Part shown: positions 36,758-43,946 of the stretch, one piece after another
Layout of the letters: each line of letters begins with the position of its first letter
How positions within the stretch are numbered: the stretch's first letter is position 1
From: Paraburkholderia monticola
GTDB lineage: Bacteria; Pseudomonadota; Gammaproteobacteria; Burkholderiales; Burkholderiaceae
Reading direction: 5' to 3'
Length of the DNA: 64,000 nt
Assembly (NCBI RefSeq): GCF_001580545.1
Contig: NZ_LRBG01000005.1
Coordinates: 62,001-126,000, forward strand
The notes under the pieces: generated by a model
What the model saw: only the letters and a program-made list of their open reading frames with translations
The model's database searches: none
What the model was told of the DNA's origin: nothing
Program-made: the position numbers and the translations under genes

Positions 36758-37381
36758 ATGCAGCGTCGAAATATCAGATGGCTCGGGTATCTGTCATGCG
36801 CATTGATCGGCTGCGCAATCGCATGGGGTATCTACGCGATGACAAGGCCCGTCGACGAAGTCGTGCTGACGCTCGGTGAACCGTACGAGCAGGTGCGCAA
36901 GCAATCCCGGTCAACCCTGCCTGCTGTCGAGCCCGGCGCAAATTGGGGGGGCGTAATCATCCGCCCCGCAAGGCTGCGCTTTGTCGATAGTCGGTTCGGG
37001 TTCTCAGCCCCCAAAGCGAAGTTCATGATGGTCAGCTATGACGAACACGGCAGGGTCAACGGTGTAACGATGTCGCCACAGGTTGAAACGTTGCCGCTGG
37101 ACGACACGATGGCGGTCCTCACTGACTTGCAAAATCAACTCCGGCGTGGGGGATGGCGGTTGATCCGTGCCGCAGATAATCCAGCAATCACAGACACACC
37201 CGCTATGCGGGAGGCAATTCGGTCGCGTGCTGATCCGATAAGCTATTGGTTAGCCGACGACAAATATCAGGTCATTCTCGACGTTCGCCGCTTCATCCAC
37301 GAGAACCGCCCGAACGACGAGCGCTACTTGATTACTTTACGATTAAGCCCCCCTTTTATAAAGGACCGGCCGGACGAATAG
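36758..37381 (+). CDS. Membrane-anchored immunity-like protein, copy 1
   Basis: This 207-residue protein has one N-terminal helix (about 9-28) with a basic start, predicting a periplasmic soluble domain. The first periplasmic segment PVDEVVLTLGEPYEQVRKQS is the best conserved part relative to the paralogue at 38168. I do not recognise a family. It starts 2 bp after the DUF2515-like gene, so the two are translated together. A periplasmic anchor fits neutralisation of a toxin acting in the periplasm or inner membrane. Confidence 0.6.
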   Translation: MQRRNIRWLGYLSCALIGCAIAWGIYAMTRPVDEVVLTLGEPYEQVRKQSRSTLPAVEPGANWGGVIIRPARLRFVDSRFGFSAPKAKFMMVSYDEHGRVNGVTMSPQVETLPLDDTMAVLTDLQNQLRRGGWRLIRAADNPAITDTPAMREAIRSRADPISYWLADDKYQVILDVRRFIHENRPNDERYLITLRLSPPFIKDRPDE

Positions 37382-37455
37382 CCCGCACTAAGAGATGCCA
37401 GGCATGGGTCATCTGCGTTCATATCGCGGCGGGGCTTCCCGCTGGCCGTGAGTAG

Positions 37456-37795
37456 ATGATCTGCAGTTCGCCCGCAAATCAATCAACCGCGCGTAGGAAC
37501 CAGATTCCAATCGAAGCTGTTGAAGCTTGGCCCGCTCCCCTTATCACTACCTTGGAGCGTAACCACGATGTCCTTTTCGACTGGGAAAGCGGCACTCACC
37601 AATATCCGGTGCCGGCCTTCGATAGAGCGATAACGGAAGTAGGCTCAGTGCTAAAGGGATATTCGATCCAAGGCTGGCACTGTACTCGCCTGACAGACAA
37701 GGAAGTTGCAACGATGCAGTCTGATGGCGCACACCTACCCAAGGCGCATGTACTAGACCCGGTTTGGTTGCACGTAATGCACGACGCACGCCCGA
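37456..37795 (+). pseudogene. 5' part of an unrecognised gene fused to the truncated effector copy
   Basis: From ATG 37456 the frame encodes about 113 residues including GYSIQGWHCTRLTDKEVATM and KAHVLDPVWLHVMHDARP. After position 37795 the frame enters the DUF2515-like gene in the wrong register and ends at 37896. The last 55 bp recur at 32830-32884. The WHCTRLTDKE motif suggests a real protein family, but I cannot name it. Confidence 0.6.
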
Positions 37796-38165
37796 TGCGG
37801 GAAACATTGCAGAAGGCGTGGCGTTGCTTGCCCGTCACGAGCAAATCAACATTCTGCAACCGGCGATGTACAACGATCCATCTTTCGCGCTGCTAATGCG
37901 CGCCAACCAGTTCGCATGGGCATTGCATATTCCGACCGGATCGGCGCTGGAAATCCAGCTCGCCTTTGCGAATAAGTGTACGGCGATGGGAGCCAATGCT
38001 AAGAACGAACGTTTCAGTAATGAGCCGCTCGCGAATCTTGCCGATCCGGATCAGCGTATGGCATTCGTTATGCGAGCCGCACAGCGCTTCGACCAGTTGC
38101 TACGCCATCCGCTTCAGAAATACGACGTTGAAAACTCCCTTTACCTCATCGCGCATCCAAGGTAG
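37794..38165 (+). pseudogene. C-terminal fragment of a second DUF2515-like gene
   Basis: The frame encodes the last 123 residues of a paralogue of the protein at 35754; my hand count gives about four-fifths identity with it (for example ARHEQINILQPAMY and HPLQKYDVENS are shared). The first two-thirds are missing and replaced by an unrelated gene fragment. It still ends 2 bp before an intact downstream gene, exactly as in the first copy. Confidence 0.8.
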
Positions 38166-38167
38166 AC

Positions 38168-38797
38168 ATGCTGAGTCGAAAAATCAGGTGGCCCGCATAT
38201 CTCGTTTGCGCTGTAGTTGGCTGCGCTGCCGTATGGGGACTACTCACATTCGTGATGGCAAAGCCTGTTGACGAAGTCGTTCTTACGCTCGGCGAACCTT
38301 ACGAGCAGGTACGCAGGCAATCCCACTCAACGCTTCCATTGCTGACCGAGGTTAATTCCGTCAACTTACACGTGAGGCGTCCGGCAATCTTTCGCCTCAG
38401 TGATCCGCGATACGGTTTCGCCACTCCGACAGCGAAATTTCTAAGTCTCTATGCCAATCAGAAAGGCAACGTGACACTCGTCACTTTGTCGCCGCAGGTT
38501 GAGACACTACCGCTTGACGAGTCGATGGCAATCCTCACGGACATACAGAACCAATTCAGACGAGGTGGGTGGAAGCCGTTTCACTCTTCGATCAACCGCC
38601 CCATCGAAGACACTAAGGCGACGCGCGAGGCAATTCGGGCGTGCACCGCACCAACAACACGATGGCAGGCCGACGACAAATATCAGGTTTCGCTCAACAT
38701 ACGGTGCTTTCGGACGGACGATCGACCTGACGACGAGCGCTACCTGATTACTCTGGATCTTAGTCTTCCCGTCTTCGACGATTACCCTGACGACTGA
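38168..38797 (+). CDS. Membrane-anchored immunity-like protein, copy 2
   Basis: The 209-residue protein is a paralogue of the one at 36758, with the same N-terminal helix and the segment KPVDEVVLTLGEPYEQVRRQS. The periplasmic parts have diverged, mostly outside short conserved blocks such as LSPQVETLPLD and DDERYLITL. Its gene is intact although the associated effector is truncated, as expected for a retained orphan immunity gene. The role is inferred. Confidence 0.6.
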   Translation: MLSRKIRWPAYLVCAVVGCAAVWGLLTFVMAKPVDEVVLTLGEPYEQVRRQSHSTLPLLTEVNSVNLHVRRPAIFRLSDPRYGFATPTAKFLSLYANQKGNVTLVTLSPQVETLPLDESMAILTDIQNQFRRGGWKPFHSSINRPIEDTKATREAIRACTAPTTRWQADDKYQVSLNIRCFRTDDRPDDERYLITLDLSLPVFDDYPDD

Positions 38798-38937
38798 GGC
38801 GCAGTCCGGACAGTGCAGCGGCAAAGAGAAAATGGAAAAAGGGATTGGGAGGCGAGTCCCCTTCGGTCATCCAAAGTGGTCCGGGCCGGCTTCCTCCGCG
38901 GCGGGTCGCATTCCGTTCAAATGAACCACAAACGCGC

Positions 38938-39001
38938 TTGACCCGACTACCATAGTCACCTTCACGATCGAAAGCATGTTCAACAAACATCCTTTCGATC
39001 G
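38938..39001 (+). promoter_or_regulatory. Promoter-like region with two dyads before the MerR gene pair
   Basis: TTGACC (38938-38943) is followed by the dyad GACTACCATAGTC (38945-38957) in a spacer that would be 19 bp long to CACGAT, the geometry used by MerR regulators. Directly after lies a second palindrome whose 10-bp arms CGATCGAAAG and CTTTCGATCG (38965-38974, 38992-39001) enclose a further 5-bp inner pairing and end 2 bp before ATG 39004. The hairpin would occlude the ribosome-binding region. Confidence 0.5.
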
Positions 39002-39003
39002 AG

Positions 39004-39420
39004 ATGGACACTACCCCCGCTTTCACCGACGACGAATTCCTCGAAGCCTTCCTCACCTGTCGGCTGCCCCCCTCCGCGTTCAATCATCGCAACCATCTGC
39101 GCGTGGCGTGGATTCACCTGCAGCGCTTCCCGCTCGACGAGGCCATCGAGCGTGCCTGTGCCGGCATCGCCCGATATGCCGCACACCTCGGCGTACCCCA
39201 CCGATACCACCGTACAATGACCGAAGCGCTGATCCGGCTCATGGCGGGTGCCGGGGCTTCGGATCCATCGGTATCGTTCGAGGACTTTCTCGCGCGCGCA
39301 CCGGCCTTTTCAGGCGCGTGGCGCACGCTGATCGACGCGCACTATTCGCCCGATTTGCTGGCCCGCTCCGATGCGCGCTATCGCTTTCTCTCACCCGATC
39401 GACTTGCCTTGCCGTCATGA
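39004..39420 (+). CDS. Conserved hypothetical protein paired with a MerR regulator
   Basis: The 138-residue protein has no signal peptide or membrane helix. The segment FNHRNHLRVAWIHLQRFPLDEA (pieces FNHRNHLRVAW and RFPLDEA) with its His/Asn pairs is suggestive of a small helical metal-binding or enzyme fold, seen in proteins next to regulators, but I cannot name a family. Its TGA overlaps the MerR ATG, so both are made together. Confidence 0.7.
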   Translation: MDTTPAFTDDEFLEAFLTCRLPPSAFNHRNHLRVAWIHLQRFPLDEAIERACAGIARYAAHLGVPHRYHRTMTEALIRLMAGAGASDPSVSFEDFLARAPAFSGAWRTLIDAHYSPDLLARSDARYRFLSPDRLALPS

Positions 39421-39962
39421 CACGACTGACTCTCGGACGACTGGCTCGCGAGGTAGGGCTCGCGCGCTCCTCGCTCCTTCACTACGAATCGCTCGGTCTG
39501 CTAGTACCGTGCGGACGCAGTTCCGCCGGCTATCGGCTCTACGACGAGACGCAACGCGAGCGGCTGCGCGCGATCCGCGCTTACCGTGCCGCCGGGCTGC
39601 CGTTGGCCGCGATCCGCGACGTGCTCGCCAATGAGGAGGACGCGGCCGCCCAGATCCTTGAAACCCATTTGATGGCGCTGACGGAGGAAGTCGCGCGTCT
39701 TAGACACCGCCAGAAAGCGATTGCCACGTTGCTGGCCCAACCGTCGTTTCGCCGTCGAGGACGCAGGCGTGGAAAGGACGCATGGGTTGCGATGCTGCGT
39801 GGCGCGGGCTTCGATGACGCCGATATGGATCGGTGGCATGCCGAGTTCGAGGCGGAGAACCCCGAGTCGCATCTGGCGTTCCTGGGTTCGCTCGGGCTGA
39901 CACCGGAGGAGGCAAACGCAATCCGCCGACGCGCGAGATTGCCATGCAAGAGCCCCTCCTGA
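39417..39962 (+). CDS. MerR family transcriptional regulator
   Basis: The 181-residue protein has the MerR winged helix at its N-terminus (LTLGRLAREVGLARSSLLHY, then GYRLYDE), a dimerisation coiled coil at about 70-108 and a short C-terminal domain (KDAWVAMLRGAGFDDADMDRWH) of the type that binds organic ligands rather than metals, as no Cys pair is present. Start ATG 39417 overlaps the previous stop. It probably controls the promoter at 38938, which has MerR-type spacing. Confidence 0.88.
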   Translation: MTRLTLGRLAREVGLARSSLLHYESLGLLVPCGRSSAGYRLYDETQRERLRAIRAYRAAGLPLAAIRDVLANEEDAAAQILETHLMALTEEVARLRHRQKAIATLLAQPSFRRRGRRRGKDAWVAMLRGAGFDDADMDRWHAEFEAENPESHLAFLGSLGLTPEEANAIRRRARLPCKSPS

Positions 39963-40026
39963 TTTACGACATGAACTGTGCGATCGATGCCCCGCACCGC
40001 AGCTTCCTCTCGACAGGCCACGTGCT

Positions 40027-40182
40027 ATCTATATTGAATTCGACACCTTCCGCTCGGGCGTGCTCGTGGACGTCGCGGCGGAGCGCTTGACGCCATTGAA
40101 GTGGGACCGGAGCCTGGGCTTTCTATACGCGGTCGAAGCGATCGAGGCCGCGCTGTTGAGCGTGGCGGATGGCGGCGATTGA
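40027..40182 (+). pseudogene. C-terminal gene fragment
   Basis: A 51-codon frame with core-like codon use (IEFDTFRSGVLVDVAAERL, LKWDRSLGFLYAVEAIE) ends at TGA 40180-40182. No start or N-terminal part is found between it and the MerR stop at 39962. I read it as the tail of a deleted gene; the family is unknown. The rest of the 311-bp gap 39963-40273 holds nothing else. Confidence 0.45.
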
Positions 40183-40273
40183 CAAGCATCATCGCGTCGA
40201 GAAAACTGGATTGCGGCACGACCTATATAAGCAAGTAGCCGTATGTCTGATTTCAAGAATAGGGAGACGCGTC

Positions 40274-40666
40274 ATGCAGCTTCTTGACCACGTATCGATC
40301 GGCGTTCCTGACATCGAGGCGGCGCGCCGTTTCTACGATGCGATCATGACGGCTCTCGGCGCGAGCAAAGTCTACGACCGACCCACCGCCTTGGGTTATG
40401 GCGAGCGTTGCACGCCCGACGATACGTCATCGACCTATCTGGCCGTCTACCTCGATCCTGGCGAAGTCAAAGAGAACAGGCGGCACTGGTGCTTCAAGGC
40501 ACCGTCCCGCGATCATGTCGATGCATTCTTCAAGGCAGGACTCTCGGCGGGTGGAAAATCCGATGGCGCGCCTGGCTTGAGGCCTCACTATCACCGAAGC
40601 TACTACGCGGCGTTTCTGGTCGACCCCGCCGGCAATCGCGTCGAAGCCGTATGTCACGCACCCTGA
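40274..40666 (+). CDS. VOC (glyoxalase/bleomycin resistance) family protein
   Basis: This 130-residue protein is a two-module vicinal-oxygen-chelate protein. It opens with LLDHVSIGVPDIEAARRFYD and ends with FLVDPAGNRVEAVCH, where His4 or His5 and Glu near the end are metal-ligand positions. The substrate is unknown; the family ranges from lyases to dioxygenases and resistance proteins. ATG 40274 is preceded by GGGAGA. Confidence 0.85.
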   Translation: MQLLDHVSIGVPDIEAARRFYDAIMTALGASKVYDRPTALGYGERCTPDDTSSTYLAVYLDPGEVKENRRHWCFKAPSRDHVDAFFKAGLSAGGKSDGAPGLRPHYHRSYYAAFLVDPAGNRVEAVCHAP

Positions 40667-40669
40667 GCG

Positions 40670-41452
40670 CTAAGCGGCGACCTCGCATCCCGCCTGCTCC
40701 AACACCACCTGCGCCCGCTGATGCAGATCGCCGCCAGCCAACGAGGCATCCGGTGACCTGACCCAGGCCGCGATCCGCAACGTCGCGCCGCCCTGCTCCG
40801 GATACTCCGCGACCGACACCACCGGCGCGAGCGTCGAGCCGCTCAGCACGCGGGGCTCGTCGGCGACGAGCTTCTGCAATTGCCCGATCGCCGCATCCAC
40901 GTCCTTGCGCTGCGCGAGTTCCACCTCGACCTCGATGCGCTGCGTACCGCCGCAGCTGTAGTTGATCACCGGATTGCTCCAGATCTGGCTGTTCGGCACG
41001 AACACGATGTTGCCGTCACCACGTTCGATCCGCGTGGTGAAGAGCCCCACCTCGCGCACGATCCCGGCCGCGGCGCCACTACCCTCGATCACGTCGCCGA
41101 CGCGAAACGGCCGCAGCAACAGCAGCATCATGCCGGCCGCGATGTTCTGCAACGTGCCTTGCAGCGCGAGGCCGATCGCGAGGCCGGCCGCGCCGAGCAC
41201 GGCCAGTACGCTCGCGGTCGCGATCCCCACTTCACCGAGCGCCGCGATGAAGACGAGCACGCGCACGGCCCACGTGCCCATCGCAGCGAGCATCGGCGCG
41301 AGGGTCTTTGCAAACATCGCGCCGACGCGGTTCGACAACCACCAGCCGATCACCACGATCAGCACGGCGATGGCGATATGAACGACGTCGTGCGTCAACG
41401 TGACGAGCAGCGACGGCTGAAGATGAAATAAACGGTAGAGGAAGTCGTTCAT
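40670..41452 (-). CDS. Small-conductance mechanosensitive channel (MscS family)
   Basis: The 260-residue protein has three N-terminal helices, the glycine/alanine-rich pore helix (VLGAAGLAIGLALQGTLQNIAAG, pieces AGLAIGLALQG and NIAAG), the FRVGDVIE turn and the beta-domain motif VPNSQIWSNPVINYS. It would open under membrane tension to relieve hypo-osmotic stress. Size is close to E. coli MscS (286). It converges with the VOC gene, 3 bp apart. Confidence 0.92.
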   Translation of the reverse strand: MNDFLYRLFHLQPSLLVTLTHDVVHIAIAVLIVVIGWWLSNRVGAMFAKTLAPMLAAMGTWAVRVLVFIAALGEVGIATASVLAVLGAAGLAIGLALQGTLQNIAAGMMLLLLRPFRVGDVIEGSGAAAGIVREVGLFTTRIERGDGNIVFVPNSQIWSNPVINYSCGGTQRIEVEVELAQRKDVDAAIGQLQKLVADEPRVLSGSTLAPVVSVAEYPEQGGATLRIAAWVRSPDASLAGGDLHQRAQVVLEQAGCEVAA

Positions 41453-41568
41453 CGTCGGCCTGATTTCGTCTGGTTAGTCCAGACGGCTGATCAGCACGAT
41501 ACGTTCCTGTACAACCGCCATACCGAGCGGCACGCGGTTTGCTATTGCGCCGACGAAGCTCGACGGCG

Positions 41569-42069
41569 TTACACGCCGCGTGGCAGCGCCGCCTCGATGA
41601 ACACCGCGCACAGCGCTTCCATACCCTTCGCGTCTTCTTCGTCGAAGCGCGCGACGACCGGGCTATCGACGTCCCACACGCCGATCAGCGTGCCATCGGG
41701 CGCGACGAGCGGCACGACGATTTCCGATTGCGAGGCCGAATCGCACGCGATATGGCCGGGAAACGCGTGCACGTCGCGCACGACCTGGGTCTGACGGGTT
41801 TGCGCGGCCGTGCCGCAGACGCCCTTGCCGAGCGCAATGCGCACGCACGCGGGCTTGCCCTGGAACGGGCCGACCACCAGTTCGCGGCCGTCGTGAAAGT
41901 AAAAGCCGGCCCAGTTCAGATCGCTCAACGAATGAAAGACGAACGACGAGAAATTCGCCGCGTTGGCGATCCAGTCGGTTTCGCCGGCGAGCAGCGCGCG
42001 CGCCTGGGCGACCAGTTCTTCGTATTGCGCGGCTTTGGGCAGATGCGAGGTGGCGGAAACTTCGAACAT
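41569..42069 (-). CDS. msrC: Free methionine-(R)-sulfoxide reductase (GAF domain)
   Basis: The 166-residue GAF protein has all three conserved cysteines of fRMsr: Cys in PACVRI, Cys in GKGVCGTAA and Cys in HIACDSASQSEIVVPL. It reduces free L-methionine-(R)-sulfoxide in the cytoplasm. ATG 42069 gives the normal family length; upstream in-frame codons do not fit. A 117-bp gap separates it from mscS. Confidence 0.92.
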   Translation of the reverse strand: MFEVSATSHLPKAAQYEELVAQARALLAGETDWIANAANFSSFVFHSLSDLNWAGFYFHDGRELVVGPFQGKPACVRIALGKGVCGTAAQTRQTQVVRDVHAFPGHIACDSASQSEIVVPLVAPDGTLIGVWDVDSPVVARFDEEDAKGMEALCAVFIEAALPRGV

Positions 42070-42342
42070 GACGGCGTCCGTAATCGGTGCGGGATAGAAA
42101 GCGATAAGGCGTGCAGTGTAAAGCAAGCGGATTTCCCGCGCGCGCCAGCGTGTCGATCACTGGGTACGCGCCGTGCGTTGACCTCGCCGCCGCACCTCTC
42201 GACGTTCGTTCGGTCGCCCTTTTTAGCTTTCAGGTCAATATCATTATATTAATATTGCATAAAAATAAATCAAGATACGTTTTTCCTATTTGGATCAGCT
42301 ATATTCACCAATCCATTCGATTTGATTTTTCGAGATATTTCG
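42070..42342. other. Transition into an AT-rich islet
   Basis: From about 42220 the base composition changes abruptly to AT-rich (for example TCATTATATTAATATTGCAT near 42239-42260). No gene is seen. The stretch is the likely promoter region of the lysozyme-like gene and marks the left edge of foreign DNA. Confidence 0.5.
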
Positions 42343-42852
42343 ATGCCAAACGCAAATGCAAATAAAACAATGAGTGAGGCCGGCTATACCGCCCTTCGCT
42401 TCAATGAAGGTGTGGTTATGCGCTACTACAACGATGCACCCCAAAACGGCAATTGCACCTGGGGTATCGGCACATTAGCCCACTTCGGGCCGTGTACGGA
42501 GGAAGAACTCGCGCGAACGGTTGTTCCCGAACAGGCAAACGCTATCCTGCAAACTCGGGTTCGGGACGCTGAGGCAGTAGTTAAAGCCGTTGTTACGAAG
42601 CACGAATTGACTCAGGCACAATTCGATGCCGCCGTGTCTTTTGCTTATAACTCCTCCAGGCAAAACACACGCGACGTGCTAAACCCCGCAAATAGGGGAG
42701 ACATGACAACCGTTGCACAAAAAATGATGCTCAACGTGATGATCACGCCGCGTGACCGCACCGGACGAAAGATCGGCCCTGCGAAAATAAGCCGGGGATT
42801 AATGAACCGCCGCCAACGAGAATCCGCGCCCTTCGGGCAATCGACACAATGA
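42343..42852 (+). CDS. Lysozyme-like protein (GH24), candidate peptidoglycan effector
   Basis: The 169-residue protein has the GH24 phage-type lysozyme layout: catalytic Glu in LRFNEGVVMRYYND, then the conserved turn CTWGIGTLAHFGPC and a helical domain with QFDAAVSFAYNSS, matching the family's Q(x)DALVSFxFN block. There is no signal peptide and no neighbouring holin or spanin. Its TGA overlaps the start of a secreted small protein, an arrangement expected of a peptidoglycan-degrading effector with a periplasmic inhibitor rather than of a phage lysis cassette. Codon use is AT-rich, unlike its neighbours. ATG 42343 is preferred to TTG 42322. Confidence 0.75.
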   Translation: MPNANANKTMSEAGYTALRFNEGVVMRYYNDAPQNGNCTWGIGTLAHFGPCTEEELARTVVPEQANAILQTRVRDAEAVVKAVVTKHELTQAQFDAAVSFAYNSSRQNTRDVLNPANRGDMTTVAQKMMLNVMITPRDRTGRKIGPAKISRGLMNRRQRESAPFGQSTQ

Positions 42853-43286
42853 CCACCGGCAAGCTTTTTTTATATGCGACTCTCGCACTTGCCACTTGGG
42901 TAAGCGTGTGCGCGGCACAAACATCACATGCGACGATCAATGATTTCGTCGGCGATTGGGTCGTGACCGAGGTAGTCGACTATGCCGATATTTCCGGCGG
43001 CATTCCCGAAGCGAAACGGATTCTTGGCATGACCATGAAAATTACACCGCAATCTATGAGTTTCGACAATGAAACATGCGAGCCGAACACGGGTTTTATT
43101 GTTAAAGAAATTGACACAATTTCAGAGTTGACAAAACAATTCGGCATTCGCGTGAATGAGACCGGATTGCCCGCCACAGCAGCTTTCGTCGATAGCGACA
43201 ATTGTTTCGCGGTTTTCCGGATGGATGCTCACAGAATTGTTTTTGAATGGGATGGCATCATTGTTCGCGCCATACGCGACAAGTGA
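42849..43286 (+). CDS. Secreted small protein, candidate lysozyme inhibitor/immunity
   Basis: This 145-residue protein starts with a Sec signal peptide (KLFLYATLALATWVSVCAAQ, cleavage near residue 23) and continues as a small beta-rich domain of about 120 residues with two Cys. I do not recognise a named inhibitor family. It overlaps the lysozyme-like gene by 4 nt and shares its AT-rich codon use, so the two travelled together. Protection against the lysozyme in the periplasm is inferred. Confidence 0.6.
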   Translation: MTTGKLFLYATLALATWVSVCAAQTSHATINDFVGDWVVTEVVDYADISGGIPEAKRILGMTMKITPQSMSFDNETCEPNTGFIVKEIDTISELTKQFGIRVNETGLPATAAFVDSDNCFAVFRMDAHRIVFEWDGIIVRAIRDK

Positions 43287-43361
43287 AGGCTCGTCGCGTA
43301 CCTGCATCCGGTCAGAATCCAGGTACCCCTTAGGCAACACGGCCCCATGGACGGGCCCCTC

Positions 43362-43787
43362 TTACTGATCGACCCCGATAATCACGCTCGACGCCTTGAA
43401 AATCGCTGTCGCCTTCTTGCCGCTCGCGAGGCCAAGACGCTCGACGCTGTCGTTCGTGATGATCGCCGCGATCTGCGCGGCGCCCGCGCTGATCGTCACT
43501 TCCGAATTGACCGCCCCCTTCGTCACTGCCGCGACGGTCCCCTCGATGCAGTTGCGCGCCGACACCTGCTGTTTCGCGACATCGACCATCACGATGACCG
43601 AGGACGCCTTCACGAGCGCAAACGCCTGCTTGCCGGTTGCAAGCCCCAGCGACTTTGCGCTGCCGTGCGTGATGATCGCGACGACCTCGAGACCGTCCGC
43701 GGTGCGCAGCGTGACTTCGTCGTTGACGGCGCCGTGCGTGACGTTGGTGACTTCACCGCTGAACTGATTGCGTGCGCTGGTTTTCAT
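43362..43787 (-). CDS. Molbindin-type molybdate-binding protein (tandem TOBE)
   Basis: The 141-residue protein consists of two TOBE/Mop domains (about 1-70 and 72-141). Each begins with an SARN start (TSARNQFSGEV and VSARNCIEGTV) and has the conserved VTHGAVNDEV/VTKGAVNSEV and KASSVI segments. Such dimop proteins oligomerise and store or buffer molybdate in the cytoplasm. ATG 43787 is set by the first domain; the long frame that extends upstream is antisense to the NlpC/P60 gene. Confidence 0.93.
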   Translation of the reverse strand: MKTSARNQFSGEVTNVTHGAVNDEVTLRTADGLEVVAIITHGSAKSLGLATGKQAFALVKASSVIVMVDVAKQQVSARNCIEGTVAAVTKGAVNSEVTISAGAAQIAAIITNDSVERLGLASGKKATAIFKASSVIIGVDQ

Positions 43788-43946
43788 GGCGTGCTCCCTG
43801 TCGATTGAGGCGCGTGACGACGCGCGAGGTGGACGAATAGCCCGAGTGTAGCGGAAGCCACGCGCGCCGCCGCCGAACATCCAATGCGCCGCGCGCAGCG
43901 CCGACACCGTATCATCGTGCCCTTGGACCTCATACGCCGAATCTTC

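Noticed and set aside
31397..37442. Faint similarity between the DNA after the two module ends (about 31397-31420 and 37421-37442)
   Set aside because: The match is short and imperfect, and could not be extended into a convincing right-end repeat.
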